Origin: Aphidius gifuensis
Taxonomy: Eukaryota; Arthropoda; Insecta; Hymenoptera; Braconidae
Direction of reading: 5' to 3'
DNA length: 64,000 bases
Assembly: GCF_014905175.1 (NCBI RefSeq)
Contig: NC_057788.1
Span: forward strand, 23,468,154-23,532,153
Below are positions 27,131-40,300 of this stretch, piece by piece. The notes below the pieces were generated by a model. The model was not told the origin of the DNA. It saw only the letters and a program-made list of their open reading frames with translations, and did not search any database. The translations under genes and the position numbers were made by a program. Within the stretch, counting starts at the first letter, position 1; the number at the start of each line of letters is the position of its first letter.

Positions 27131-27266
27131 AAATACCTCTTTGCTCATTCTATGTTCCTGATACTCGAAAATTTTTTTTTTTTATCAAATTTCAAAAAAA
27201 ATTTTAAAATAATTGAAGTAAAAATTTTTCGAGTATCAGGAACATAGAATGAGCAAAGAGGTATTT
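27131..27266. repeat. Hairpin 1: 41-bp perfect inverted repeat
   Basis: Arms 27131-27171 and 27226-27266 are exact reverse complements over 41 bases and enclose a 54-base A/T-rich loop. The arms carry the ~35-bp module of the locus. Confidence 0.93.
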
Positions 27267-27277
27267 AATATTTTCGA

Positions 27278-27401
27278 AAATACCTCTTTGCTTATTCTAT
27301 GTTCCTGATACTTGAAAATTTTATTTTCTACAAATTTTTTGAAGTTTGATAGAAAAAAAAATTTCGAGTATCAGGAACATAGAATAAGCAAAGAGGTATT
27401 T
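27278..27401. repeat. Hairpin 2: ~40-bp near-perfect inverted repeat
   Basis: Arms 27278-27317 and 27362-27401 pair over about 40 bases; the C/T difference in the CTYGAAA part would still pair as G-U in RNA. The loop is about 44 bases. The arms differ from hairpin 1 by a shared TTATTC for TCATTC change in both arms, as if the arms change together. Confidence 0.9.
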
Positions 27402-27439
27402 GATATTTTTGAAAAGTTCTTACCCTGTAATTCCTAAGA

Positions 27440-28640
27440 AAAAAAATAGATGGCGCTGAACTTGTTAACTCAAAAAATACCTCTTTTCATGCTCTACAAC
27501 CCTGATAAAACAGCCCTCTTCTATCTATGATATTTCAATGTGTTTACCCTATAGTTCCTGAAAAAAATAATAGATGGCGCTGAACTTGTTAACTCAAAAA
27601 ATACCTCTTTGCCTGTTCTATACTCCTGATAAAACAGCCCTCCTCTATCTATGATATTTCAATGTGTTTACCCTATAGTTCTTAAAAAAAATAATAGATG
27701 GCGCTGAACTTGTTGACTCAAAAAATACCTCTTTTCATGCTCTACAACCCTGATAAAACAGCCTTCTTCTATCTATAAAATTTAAATGTGTTACCTCTAT
27801 AGTTCGTAAGAAAAATAATAGATGGCGCTGAACTTGTTAACTCAAAAAATACCTCTTCGCCTGTTCTATACTCCTGATAAAACAGCCTTCCTCTATCTAT
27901 GATATTTCAATGTGTTTACCTTATAGTTCTTAAAAAAAATAATAGATGGCGCTGAACTTGTTGACTCAAAAAATACCTCTTTGTCTGTTCTAAAACCCTG
28001 ATAAAACAGCCCTCTTCTATCTATGATATTTCAATGTGTTTAGTTTATAGTTCCTGAAAAAAATAATAGGTGGCGTTGAACTTGTTAACTCAAAAAATAC
28101 CTCTTTGCCTGTTCTATACTCCTGATAAAACAGCCCTCCTCTATCTATGATATTTCAATGTGTTTACCCTATAGTTCTTAAAAAAAATAATAGATGGCGC
28201 TGAACTTGATGACTCAAAAAATACCTCTTTTCATGCTCTACAACCCTGATAAAACAGCCTTCTTCTATCTATGATATTTCAATGTGTTTACCCTATAGTT
28301 CCTGAAAAAAATAATAGATGGCGCTGAACTTGTTGACTCAAAAAATACCTCTTTTCATGCTCTACAACCCTAATAAAACAGCCTTCTTCTATCTATAAAA
28401 TTTAAATGTGTTACCTCTATAGTTCGTAAGAAAAATAATAGATGGCGCTGAACTTGTTAACTCAAAAAATACCTCTTTGCCTGTTCTATACTCCTGATAA
28501 AACAGCCTTCTTCTATCTATAAAATTTAAATGTGTTACCTCTATAGTTCGTAAGAAAAATAATAGATGGCGCTGAACTTGTTAACTCAAAAAATACCTCT
28601 TTGCCTGTTCTATACTCCTGATAAAACAGGGAAATTTTCC
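27440..28640. repeat. Tandem array of ~10 units of about 123 bp
   Basis: The landmark TAGATGGCGCTGAACTTG recurs at about 27447, 27571, 27695, 27819, 27943, 28067, 28190, 28314, 28439 and 28560, so the period is 121-125 bp. Two subtypes are visible: one with GCCTGTTCTATACTCC and one with TCATGCTCTACAACCC. They alternate through much of the left part, giving a ~247-bp higher-order dimer. Confidence 0.93.
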
Positions 28641-28682
28641 CACAAATTTTTTGAAATTTAAAAAAAAAAAATTCTTTTCGAA

Positions 28683-28804
28683 GATACCTCCTTGCTCATT
28701 CTATGTTCCTGATACTCGAAAATTTTTTTTTCTATAAAATTTCAAAAAATTTGTGGAAAAAAAAGTTTTTGATTATCAGGAACATAGAATAAGCAAGGAG
28801 ATAT
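28683..28804. repeat. Hairpin 3 on the right flank of the array
   Basis: Arms 28683-28722 and 28766-28804 pair over about 39 bases with a few mismatches, around a loop of about 43 bases. They carry the same module. A fourth, decayed pair follows (28823-28867 and 28930-28957). Confidence 0.85.
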
Positions 28805-28960
28805 TTTCGAAAATTCCACATACCTCTTTGCTTTTTCTACGTTCCTGATACTCGAAATTTTTTTTTTCTTGAAATATCAGGCTAACAGAAAATTGAAGAA
28901 GAAATTTCTAAAGATTTTACTTATTATTTATCAGGAATATAGAATGCTAAAGTAGGTATT

Positions 28961-31395
28961 ATTGAATTTTTTAAATACTTACTTAACATTAAAATAAGTT
29001 TACTATTTAAATAACAGAGCGACCACGTTCTTCTGACGCAGATTAGTTATCATAATCTAATTTTTATGAATCACTTTCCTTACTTTTCGTTTATTTAACC
29101 CACATAAATTAATTGCTGAAAATAAACAAACGTAGCAACCACACAGCATGTAGTGAAATGCAGTCAAGTGTCCTTTTAATAGGATAATAGGATAATTTTA
29201 TTATACATTTAATTGACAACTAATTAAATGCTTGAAAGATTGATGATAACTGTCCTTTTTATATGAGGATTACTTTTTTATTTTTTTTATTTTCATTTGT
29301 AACACACAGATTATACATTGAAGTTTTCTATATTAATGATCATTTCGATTGCTAAAGTCGTATATATATGTATATGTATATTAAAAAGGTTATTATTATC
29401 TATATATGTATATAAATTAATAATTAAATGCTAATATAAGTCGGTGTTGCTGCACTCTATTTTTTTTTTTTTTTTTGTTTTTCATTCATTCTATTTTTTT
29501 GTCTGGATAATGATGTGTTTTAGTATTACAATTGTTTTAATTAAAAAAAATTGTATCTTAAATTGACTGTATACAATTTAAACAATAATTTACACCAAAA
29601 AAAAAATTACATCAATAATAATATTTACGAATTAAAAATTTATACTCTTGTACTATCGTGGATTTTTAAAAATTTTCATTTTACATATTACATTAATGAA
29701 GAAAAAAATATATATATAGTTAATTGAGTAAAACTAATACGAATGCATCAAGGGTTTTTCTAAACCAAAAAAATATCACATTTATAGGACAGCTTAATCA
29801 TAAACACCATGACAATTAACAAAGAGAAAAAAAAATATTATTTTCTTTAATTTAAATTAAGACCAAAGACATTATTTAATCATACGTATTAAATTTTGTT
29901 TGATAAATAATTACCACGATTACAATCAACTACATTTATTTGAAGATAATTAATTTAGTTCTTATTAAGTGACTATATAAGATAAAAATTAATAAATTCA
30001 ATTCAAGTTGTACAAAAAATAATAAAATGAAGCAAATACTTTTTTTTTTAAACTGATCATTTTAAATATAAAAAAAAAGTAATTATGTCTTTCATAGTTA
30101 TTAATTTTTGTATTTGTTTTGTCGTTAAATGCCTCTGAGACTGAGAGAGACTATACCATCCTCTTATCTCTCTCTCAATTACAATAATAATTTAGTGTAT
30201 ATATGTACAGAATTTTATTTTCACTTATATCTAATTTGAGAAAAAAAAAAAAAAAGATTATTAAGAAAACATTCATTTTTAAATCATGCTTTATAAGCAT
30301 ACTTTGTTTTTTCTCATTTCTTTTTTTATTTGTTTGGTCCTCATCCAGATTTTTGAAAACCAATTAAACAATCGAGAATTAAAATTGGTATTATTATTAT
30401 CCACAATTTTAAAAAACATGTAAATGCAGGTATACTCAATATAACTGAATTTATATTTAGGAATGTGAGAAATTTTTTTTTTTGTCTTTTTTATTTATAT
30501 AACACGTTTAATTCTTCATCTCTATGATTTTTTTTTTTATCATTAATATTAATCTAAAGTAGTCGACTTATGTCCTACTTTGGCAGATGAATATTATATT
30601 TGTGAAAATGTTTTTTTTTGTTTTGTTTTTATATCTATTATTTAAATAGAAAAAAAAAACAGTCGAATAATAATTTTTTCTTTTTTTACAAATTCATTAA
30701 CAGTTATATTATTTTTTTTTTCTTGTTTATATATTGAAAAAATTGCTATTATTATTTTTTCGGTTATCAATCTTATTGAATTAGCTATATGTTTTTGAAT
30801 TTTTTGTATGGAAATTATTATTGTTATTTTTTGTTTGTTTCAATGGTAAACAAAAAAAATATTGTTGGAAAATAGTACGACGTGACTTGGCGAGTATAAA
30901 ACATGTATTTTATATTTTTATATTGTTTAGTAGTATTATTATTATATTTTTTTACATACTTTATAGCATGATATACGAATACGTGAAAAATAAAAATTAA
31001 AAAACGAAAAAGGGAAGATAATAATTACATTTCATTTTAGTCTCACGAATCGGCAGTTAGAATTTTCTGTTATAGCATTATTTCACAATCACCATTATTT
31101 TCATTATTTCATTCATAATATTAATTTAAGTGCTTATACTCAGAATGATACTGTTTATTAATTTAATTGTTTTTTTTTTTTTTCTTTTTTTATATTCCAT
31201 TCAATTCCATCAAAAAACCCAACTACTTTTCATGTAAAAAAAAACACGAAATAATAAATAGAAAATAATAAAATTCAAGGAAAAATATTAGATAAAAATA
31301 TCCTGCTAAAATTAAACAAAAAAATTTTGTTTATCTAAGTATAAAAAAAATTAAAAAAGAAAAAAAAAAAAAAAAATCTGTTTACTTTATAATAT
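28961..31395. other. AT-rich DNA, probably including the taperin-like gene's 3'UTR
   Basis: Nothing coding is recognised. The right part lies directly downstream of the minus-strand stop at 31396 and should contain the 3'UTR; a TTTATT (AATAAA on the gene strand) near 31154 is one candidate poly(A) signal, and several others follow. The left part grades into the repeat locus. TA microsatellites are at about 29360-29415 and 29705-29720. Confidence 0.5.
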
Positions 31396-34300
31396 TTAGT
31401 AGAGAAGATCAGCAGTTGCTTCAGCTCCCCATGCAGCTGTATCCTGAGAATTTTGCAAACAGTCTTCTTCCTCATTCATCGCTTCTTCATCATTTATTTT
31501 TTTATTTCCATCACGAATTGGCGTTGATTGACTTGTTGAAGATATTCCCAATGTTCTTGTTACACCAAGTTCAAATCCTTCTGATGTAAGATCAACTTTA
31601 CTTGGTGTAAAATTTGATAAACCACCTCCACCTAAAGTTAAATAAATACTTATTATTTTTCATTCAATAAAATTATTGCAGCCAAGTTTAATTTAAAAAA
31701 ACGAATTAATTAAATATAAAATTGAGTATGTATATGGTAATGTGGTTAGTCATATGATTAAACTGTTGTAATTATTCTCACCAAGTATAGGAGAAACTGA
31801 GGCTGAATTGACCGTGGGAGAAATGGATTTGTTGACAATTTGTGTTGATTGTTGATGATCACCAACACCGGAAGTTTCACCATCAACACAACTGGTAGAA
31901 CCAATGTCCTCTAGCATTGATGATTCGCTTGGATACTCAAAGGTTCGTGTTGCTTGATCATTGAATTGTATTCGATGCTGCAAGTCATAAAAAAAAAAAA
32001 ACATTTTTCTATTAATATAATATTTTTCATTTAATTTAATTGATTTAAAAATTATTACAGGTCATTAATATAATAAATACATTAGTAATCGGTTAAGTAA
32101 AAGAAGAAGAAGAAAAAAAAACTTAAATATATATCCTGATGAGTATAGAGGTAGATGACGATGATGATAATACTAAAGAGAAAAAGGAAGAGAAAGAGGA
32201 GGAGGAGGAGGAGGATGATGATTGTCTTGAGAAGATATATTTCTTGAAGATAATATATTTTTCCAAGTTTGATTGTGTCGGCTTGTGGTAAAAAGAAGAT
32301 TGTTAAGTTGGTAGAAGAGCTGTATAAATAAATAGCCATGGTCAAAGGAATGAGAGACAGGAAAAAAGTGAGAAAGCTTTATAAATCAAATGAAAAAGAT
32401 AAAAAGAGACAAAGATTGGTTAACCATCGGCACGGTATGTAACCTCGGATAACAGTAACCGGTCACACTCGTTGACTTTTTGGCTGTGTAAGCACCCACC
32501 ATAGTTATCCTGTGTATGCCACGTCACATGCAAAATAAATTTATTAAAAAAAAAATATATATTTTAAATAAAATTTATAATAATAATAATAATGACAATT
32601 TACTCTGTCATCAGTAAAAAAAATGCATTCCAACAACATTTTTAATCTTCAGTCTGTTTCACATGACCCACCAATAACAAAATAAATCCATATGATAAAA
32701 TTTATAATTTAAAAAGTTGGATACATATGACATTTGTAAAAATAAAAATCATTTGATGTACAAGGTGAATGGAAAATAAATAAATAAATAATAATAATAT
32801 TATTATTATTAGAGAAATTAAAATCCGGAATTTCCAATGAGCACAGATTTCAATCGTTATGATTGAGTGAAATTGATTCACCAAGAAAACTGTCATTAAA
32901 AAAACCAGATTGAAAGTCTACAAGACACACACATACTTTATAAAAATAACTGATCAATTATTTAAAGGTATAATTAATTACAACTATTTATTCATTAATA
33001 AAAATAATCCTTGAATAAGTTGTCCTTCAAGAGTCTGGATTTTTTTGAATTATTATACTGTTTGTTATTTATTTTTTCAGGTCATATGACCTTCGGTAAC
33101 ATGCAAAAAACTTTCTGGCTTGTTTGGTAATTACCCAAGTATCTGGAAAAATTGTTGTAAAATTTATACGATCATTTCCAGCAAGGGTTGAAATAATAGT
33201 ATAAAATTTATTCATCAACTTGTCTAATACTTATACCGTTTGTCATCATGGAAAGTCAAACATGGAACTAATATTATTAAATAATATTCAAATTGATACC
33301 AATAAATTTTATTGTCAAATAAAAAATAAAATAAATTAGCTTCTAATCCCGTTGCAAAATTCTCAGTTAATACCAGGAAATAATTTGATAAAAAATATAA
33401 ATAAATTATTTATATATAAACAAGAAAAAAAAAAGTCATAAAAATTATTTAATTCTTTGCGGTATTTAACGCCAATAATTTTCTACCACGAAGGTCTTGA
33501 CCGAATTTCGTTTTTTATATTTTGTTTTTCTAACAAGAATACTTGCTGAATGAATTAAACAAAATTCTAAAAATTATAAAATAAAAATATAACAACATGC
33601 AATTTAGCCAACAAAAAAAATGTATAAAATTAAAAATGATAGTGGATAAATGTCAATGTCCGTTACAATTAATCGTCATGAAAATCATCATCAAAGTTAT
33701 ATATATTTATCCCAAGAAATTCAATGTAAACCAGTGTTTAGATGCAAAATTTTATAAATGTGTACACAGATAGTCTGGACATGCACACCGTCAAGTACCG
33801 TTTCATCTAGGCATCCATGCAATACTCTATATATACTTGCAGTACATGCAGCTGAATGCCACCAACTTTGCTAGTGTATTTTTTTTTTTTATTTTAATAG
33901 AGGTAAGCTGGAAAAGCTTGTGGAATGTCAATGCCTCAAGTTGTTCAGAATACAAGGAAATTAACGTTCTTCAATGTTATTTTTTTAAATTTTCAACTAT
34001 TATACTTATTTTTTTTTTTACCACAAACCATTCAGAAAATATTCAGAAAGATTGCTTTTTTAAAAAGTGTGACACAATTGAATGTTGAAGGATTTCAAGA
34101 AAGGTCATGTTATTAAATTACAAAGCTAAAAACAATGTTAATTTTTATGACTACTGTAAGACATATATTGTCGTTGATGACTAAATTTTATTTATATAAA
34201 TATACTTTTTAATTTAGCTCTCTATTTTTATTATTATTTACTTTTTATAAATGTTATGTCAGTCAATTTTTGGAAAGTCAAACTTGATGATTATTAATTA

Positions 34301-37300
34301 TTTAATAAATGCTGATAATTGTTTTTTATTATTATAATTTTTTTAATGTTGAATAATACCTTTTTTGTATATTTTTTTATTGTTATTTGATTTTATTGTT
34401 TCTTGCTTGATTATCTTATTATTAAAAAAATTTTATTATTGCAATTTACTCATTCAAAATCACTCTTGAGTAATCACTGTAATTTCTAATTTTTTTTTGT
34501 GAAATTAAATACAATTTTTAAATGAAAAAAATGAGTTGAGAAAAAATAATATTATGAGATAAATATTCTCACATGTTGAGTGTTACAACGTTTTGCAATT
34601 CATGCATCAAATTATTATATTTTTAACTTGTATAAATATGTGGGATACATGTTTTTAATAATACTATATTATAGAATAATCTTTAAGATAAATTTAACAA
34701 ATATAATTTGTCAAAATATAATGATCATTTTTTATATTTTTAATGTCCCTCAACAATTGTATATAGAAAAAAAAATGAAGCATCATTGAGTAAAGTGTTT
34801 GGTCCATTTAATTTAAGTGGATAAATCGCGCGTGTGGCAAAATAAAAAACGTTAACAAAAAAAAAACCAAGGAAGACAGCGAAATAAAATGAGATCTTTC
34901 CACATCGTGCAACACATTTTTTTTTAAATTTTTTTCAATACTTTTTATAACTAAAAAAGGCATCACTTTCGTTTTTCCTTTCCTGCTAACTATAACGCGG
35001 TTTGAGTAAAATAAAAAAGATTGAAGATTAAAATAAAAAGATAAAAGCGAGAAATATATATGGAGATTGTTGTTGTGTGTGCACGTCAAGGCAACTGATT
35101 CAAATTGCAAGTAACTTGTACAGATATATTTAAACAAGAAAATAATATTTGCAAGAATAAATTCAGCTTTTAAAGAAAATTGTAGTTGACTCTTAGTGAA
35201 ACTTGATTTTAAAGACACAAAGTGGCATCGTAAAGCAAGTATACAAATGTATTTTTTAAATGATAATAAAATGTATATATATGTTTATTATATTTGATGA
35301 AAATTTAAGTAAATAAAGAAAGGCTCTTTTTGAGATCATGTGAAATACCAAGGAGTTCATCGAACGTGGATAATAATATACTCCAGTTGAGGAAGTATAA
35401 TAAATTATTTTGCGGAATTTCTATCGTTATATAGAGTCCAAGCCCTTCTCTATATATATTTATATATTGAACGATCATTCGTTGAGTCGATTGAATGGAA
35501 CAGAATACAGTTAAATACCTCAACTGAGAGAATCTCGATATTTTTACGATCTTGCTAACTTTATTGTCTTGTTAAGCTTTTTTTTTTTTAGTTTAATATT
35601 ATTTATCTTTTTTTTTTTTAAATAAAAAATAAACAAATGACAAATTGAAATTTTATCGTAAAAATGCCATAGTCATGTTGGTGAATTTTATTTTATTTTT
35701 TAAAATATGTATTTGTACTTTGTAATAATAAAATATGTCGATTGTCATAAAAGAAATAAAAAGAAAAAATACTATTATCTGCTTGTAAATATCATGGGAA
35801 GATCTGTCTGATGAACGAATTTAATATTTGTCTTTTAAATTTATACCATAGATGAATAGAGATTTTTTTTTATTGTTTTTATTCTGATGAATCGTAAGGA
35901 GTTGTCCATTTTTAGATCACATAAAAATAGAACAAATGCATTATATGGTAAATATAATTAATACAAATGAATAATAAAAAAAACGTGAGAATATTTAGAC
36001 ACGATTTCATCAACAAATCAAGTGTATAATACAATAATACATACTTTCAAATATAAACTAAATTTAATTATAGAACAAATGAAATAATAAGAAAAGATTT
36101 CTTAGAAAATTTATAGCTTTAAAAATTATTTCAATAAATAGTTTTATTTATTTTTTATATATGAATTAATTAGTTTTGAATAATTATAAATTATAGTAAT
36201 TTTAAATTATTTTAAAACTATTGTAAAGAATTTATTTAAAGGCAATACGGAAATCGAAAAAACTCATAGTTTATGGAGCGATACAAGAATATTAGTCCTT
36301 GTCGTGAATCAGTTGTTACGCTTTCAGAATAAAATCGACATTAAATTATATTTTTCTCATTTTTTTCTTGTTGCTTGTCATTTGGCTATTTACCATCAAA
36401 AAAAAAAAAAAATTAATCTAGTGACCTAGTGCTGTCATTTTGTCAAATACAAACACAATCAATAGCAAATATTTTAATAATAATAAAAATTGATAAAATG
36501 ACAAATGAGGATTATTTTTGTCTTGTCATTGTTGCAATCAATCACAGATTTTTTAAATTTTACTAAGAGTTGAAAAAATGATAAAGAATTAAAAGAAATA
36601 ATTTAATTCAATGGAATTATTATTTGAGACTTTAGTAATTATTTTAGAGAAAAAAAAAACATTGAAACATTCAAAGAAATTAAAAATTAAATTATTTTAA
36701 AAAATTCTATAACAGTGATGGAAAGATTCCAAGTTTAAACAATAAGAAAGCAGTGTAAAAAAAAAAAAATGTATATATGTGAAAAAGAAAAAAAAAAAAA
36801 AAAAATTTAAAAGAAACTCGAGACAGACTTGCTAGATCAACTGAAGACCTTGAATAAATATTTAAGTGCATTTATTTTCATCAGCAACAGTATAACCAGA
36901 TATATATTTTTTTATAAAACACCTGATGTATTTATTTTCATACCAATATGATTATTTATCATCATTTATTCTTGCAATCATTTAGCAAGATCTTGCTGTA
37001 TAATGTCAGCAAAGATGATTTAATGATTTTATAAAAAAATAAGCAAGCAAAAACTTTCTCAGGATAATTATTTAGAGTATACACGAAATATTGTGCAATA
37101 AACAATTAACCAAGCAAGGATGCAAAAAAAATAATAATTTTCATTTAAACATAGTATAGTTAATAATAATAAATACCTTGTGGTTTCTTGGTGATCTTGA
37201 AAGATTACTACGTCCATTAATAAGAATATTATCATTTGTAAATTTAATGTCACAAGGTGATGGTGGTCCTTCTGAATTATCCCAATCATTATCATCAGTA

Positions 37301-40300
37301 GTTGATGCATCTAAGGTCGCATCCAGCACGATTATTCCTCCATCACCAACCTGTAAAAGAAAAATCATTAAAATTATTTCTACATCATTACAAATATATT
37401 TCAAATCATTATATTTATAAATTCATTCATCCAAAAATAATTAAATAATGTTCTATTTATAAAATTTAAATTATAAAAGGTCAAAAATAAACATTTCAAT
37501 AGATTGAATTTTTATATTTAAAAGATTCATGTTATGATAAACTGGTTCTGATCAAAAATACTTTCATAATAACATTAATATATATACTTTTTTTTATATG
37601 TATCTTTAAATATATTTATATTTTATATAAATAAAATACTATATAGAATGATGAATAAAAGTTTTAAAAAAATATTCTAGAGGTTGACAAACTCTGAAAG
37701 TAACCGGAACTGGTTTTATTCAAAGGCACTCATATAAATGTCTGGCATACGGCATAAGATTTGACTCAAACTTTTGATCATCATCATCATCCTTTTCATT
37801 ATGATGAAAGTCAGGATAAAATATTAAGTTTTTTAATTAAAATAAATATATTTTAATATTAGAAATTCATGTTTTTCTTTTTTAATTTGCATAGCTATTA
37901 ATAAAAATATATATTTATAATAAACATTGATTATTCAATTTATCAATTAATTACGAGTTTTATTATTTAGCAAATTATTATTATAAACAATAATTAAATA
38001 TCATTTGTCAAGGACATGGATGAATCAAGTGCATGTATGTACAAAATAATAGCGTGACTTTGTAAAATATATAAAAATACTTTTTATAATTCAAATGAGT
38101 CGTAAATATATTTGTACATTAACTCTCTTTGTCTATAGAAAAAAAAAAAAAAAATCAATTTTCTATATGTATTTATCATAATCTTCGGTGTGAAAACTTG
38201 AAATACAAGATAAATGTGTTTAAGGATTTTTTTTTTTTCTTATTTTCTTTTTTATTTAATGATTATTGATGATTATTTACAAATGGAAAGTTTAAACAAC
38301 ATTTACACACTAGAAACTATTAAATTTAACAAAAATTATTTATATTATTTATTATTTTACCTTGAATGACACACTTTGAGGGAGGAAATTGAAAATTAAT
38401 TCAATGCAACAATCATAAGTTTTTTTAAAATAAAAAATAATAAAACGTTGAAATAAATTGTAAGATAATTATTATGAATATTATAATTATTGTACTTTCT
38501 TTTAATATTTTATGATAAGCTATTATGATGCAACAATAACATGTACCGACTTCCGATTGATATATATATATTAAAACAGCTGGCTGCATATTATAGAGAG
38601 ACCTTCAATTATCCTTTGCTTTTTTTATTCATTAAATAGTTTTTTTTTTTTTTTACATTCAAAGTCGTTATGAATGAAGAGTGACTTTGGAACAATAAAA
38701 GGGATACGCATATGCGTGCTCAGACCGGATCCACAGACAATTCTCAGCCCTTGAAAGATTTTGCCTTTTTTTTCTTGAATTTATTTTTTATTCTGTATGT
38801 TTTTTTGTACTCAATTTTGTTTTTTATATTTTTTTTTCTCATGTGACCACCAAGGGAATCCGGTATGCAACCAGTATTAACCAGACAATTTCCCGATGGA
38901 ATACGACACACGAGAGGTTGACCAAAAAAAGAAAAAGTAAAAGAAAAAAAAATATGTACTTTTTATAAATCTTTAAAATATTTATATATATAAATTAATT
39001 TTTATTATTATTTGAACTGAGGTTAGATTAATGACGATATTTGATTACCACAGATTAGATATCAGCAATCTAATCGTATGACCATTGTGTAAAAGTAACA
39101 AAAAGTTAAAAAATAAAAAGTTGCAATGAAACAACGCAGCTTTATAAATAGAAATAAATTGAAATGTTTATTTATTTTAATACCATGATTATTGCAAGAT
39201 TAAAAATCAATTAGGTATTATTATTATTTAAATTATATTTTTTTTTACGCTTAAATAGATATTCCAGTCTATTTAAGAAAATTTTGTTTCGCACGAATAG
39301 TTGTTATTTCGTTTTCAACTCGTGCGAGTAATTTTTTTGAAAATTTAATTTATTTATTTTCATTTTAGGAACACTGCCTGAGGAAATGAAAGTTTTTATT
39401 ATTGATAAAGTTAATATGTTTATTTGAATTATATAATTTTCTATTTTTCGTGTCAAACAAATTACTTTTTTATTTTTTTTAGGCATATTACAGCCTTGAC
39501 TTAACACTGACCTGAAAATTACTATTGGTTTTTCTTTTTAGATAGGTATTTATGCAACCTGTCAAATGTTAAAATAATTAAATGTAAATGAAATGAATTT
39601 TTCTATTTTTGTATACATAAAAATAAATAATTCAAATCTTTTAAAATCTCCCCTTTGTATAAATTGTCAGATATTACAATTATCACAATCATGTGAAACT
39701 CCCAGAACTTTTATTATTATTATTATACCAAGTTTGATATCACCAACTATAACTTGTGTACAAGACCTTGAACCTTCTAGTATATACAATCGTTAAGTAA
39801 TTACCATTGTCGAGGGAAATGCCAATTAAAAAACCCTACTTTATAGTTTACTAAACTCCACTTGACTGTGTATTTTTTCTAATGGCAATTTAAATTATCA
39901 TTTAAAATATAAAAATTGCAAAATAATCAAATAATAAAAACAAACAAAAAAAAGTTATTAAAAGGCTCCACTTTCACTAAATAAAAAATTACATTTGATA
40001 TGTTAATTTTTTAGACATGACCTTATAAAAATTCAAGGCCCCAAGTTAATTGTTATTACTGTCGACACTGTCAACAACAGTACAATACTCTAGTGCTCCA
40101 AAAAAAATAATAAAAAAAACATTAAATATTCAAATGAAAAAATAAAAAAAAAAACGTGGGCATTTAAGTATAATAACTAGTGTCAGTTGGTTTTTGTTAT
40201 GAATATCTAAAATTATTACTTGACAAAGACAAATGTCAAAAAAAAAATTTTAATTAAATTCAATGGATTACTAAATAGACAAATTTATGTATTTATTTAT

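Larger units (their letters stand above)
26740..28960. repeat. Fold-back plus tandem repeat locus built from one ~35-bp module
   Basis: A module of the type AATACCTCTTTGC, then TTCTAT, then CCTGATA occurs about 16 times on the + strand and about five times on the - strand. In the centre (27440-28640) it is part of ~10 head-to-tail units of about 123 bp. On both sides it occurs as facing pairs that make long hairpins: 27131-27266 and 27278-27401 on the left, 28683-28804 and, weaker, 28823-28957 on the right. Degraded copies at 26748, 26877 and 26995 mark the left edge. No transposase or other coding sequence was found, and no target-site duplication could be assigned. It could be a local satellite, a nonautonomous fold-back transposon with an expanded interior, or an hpRNA locus. 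Confidence 0.9.

Noticed and set aside
26740..28960. CRISPR array
   Set aside because: Repeats are long, degenerate and contiguous without unique spacers, and the DNA is eukaryotic.
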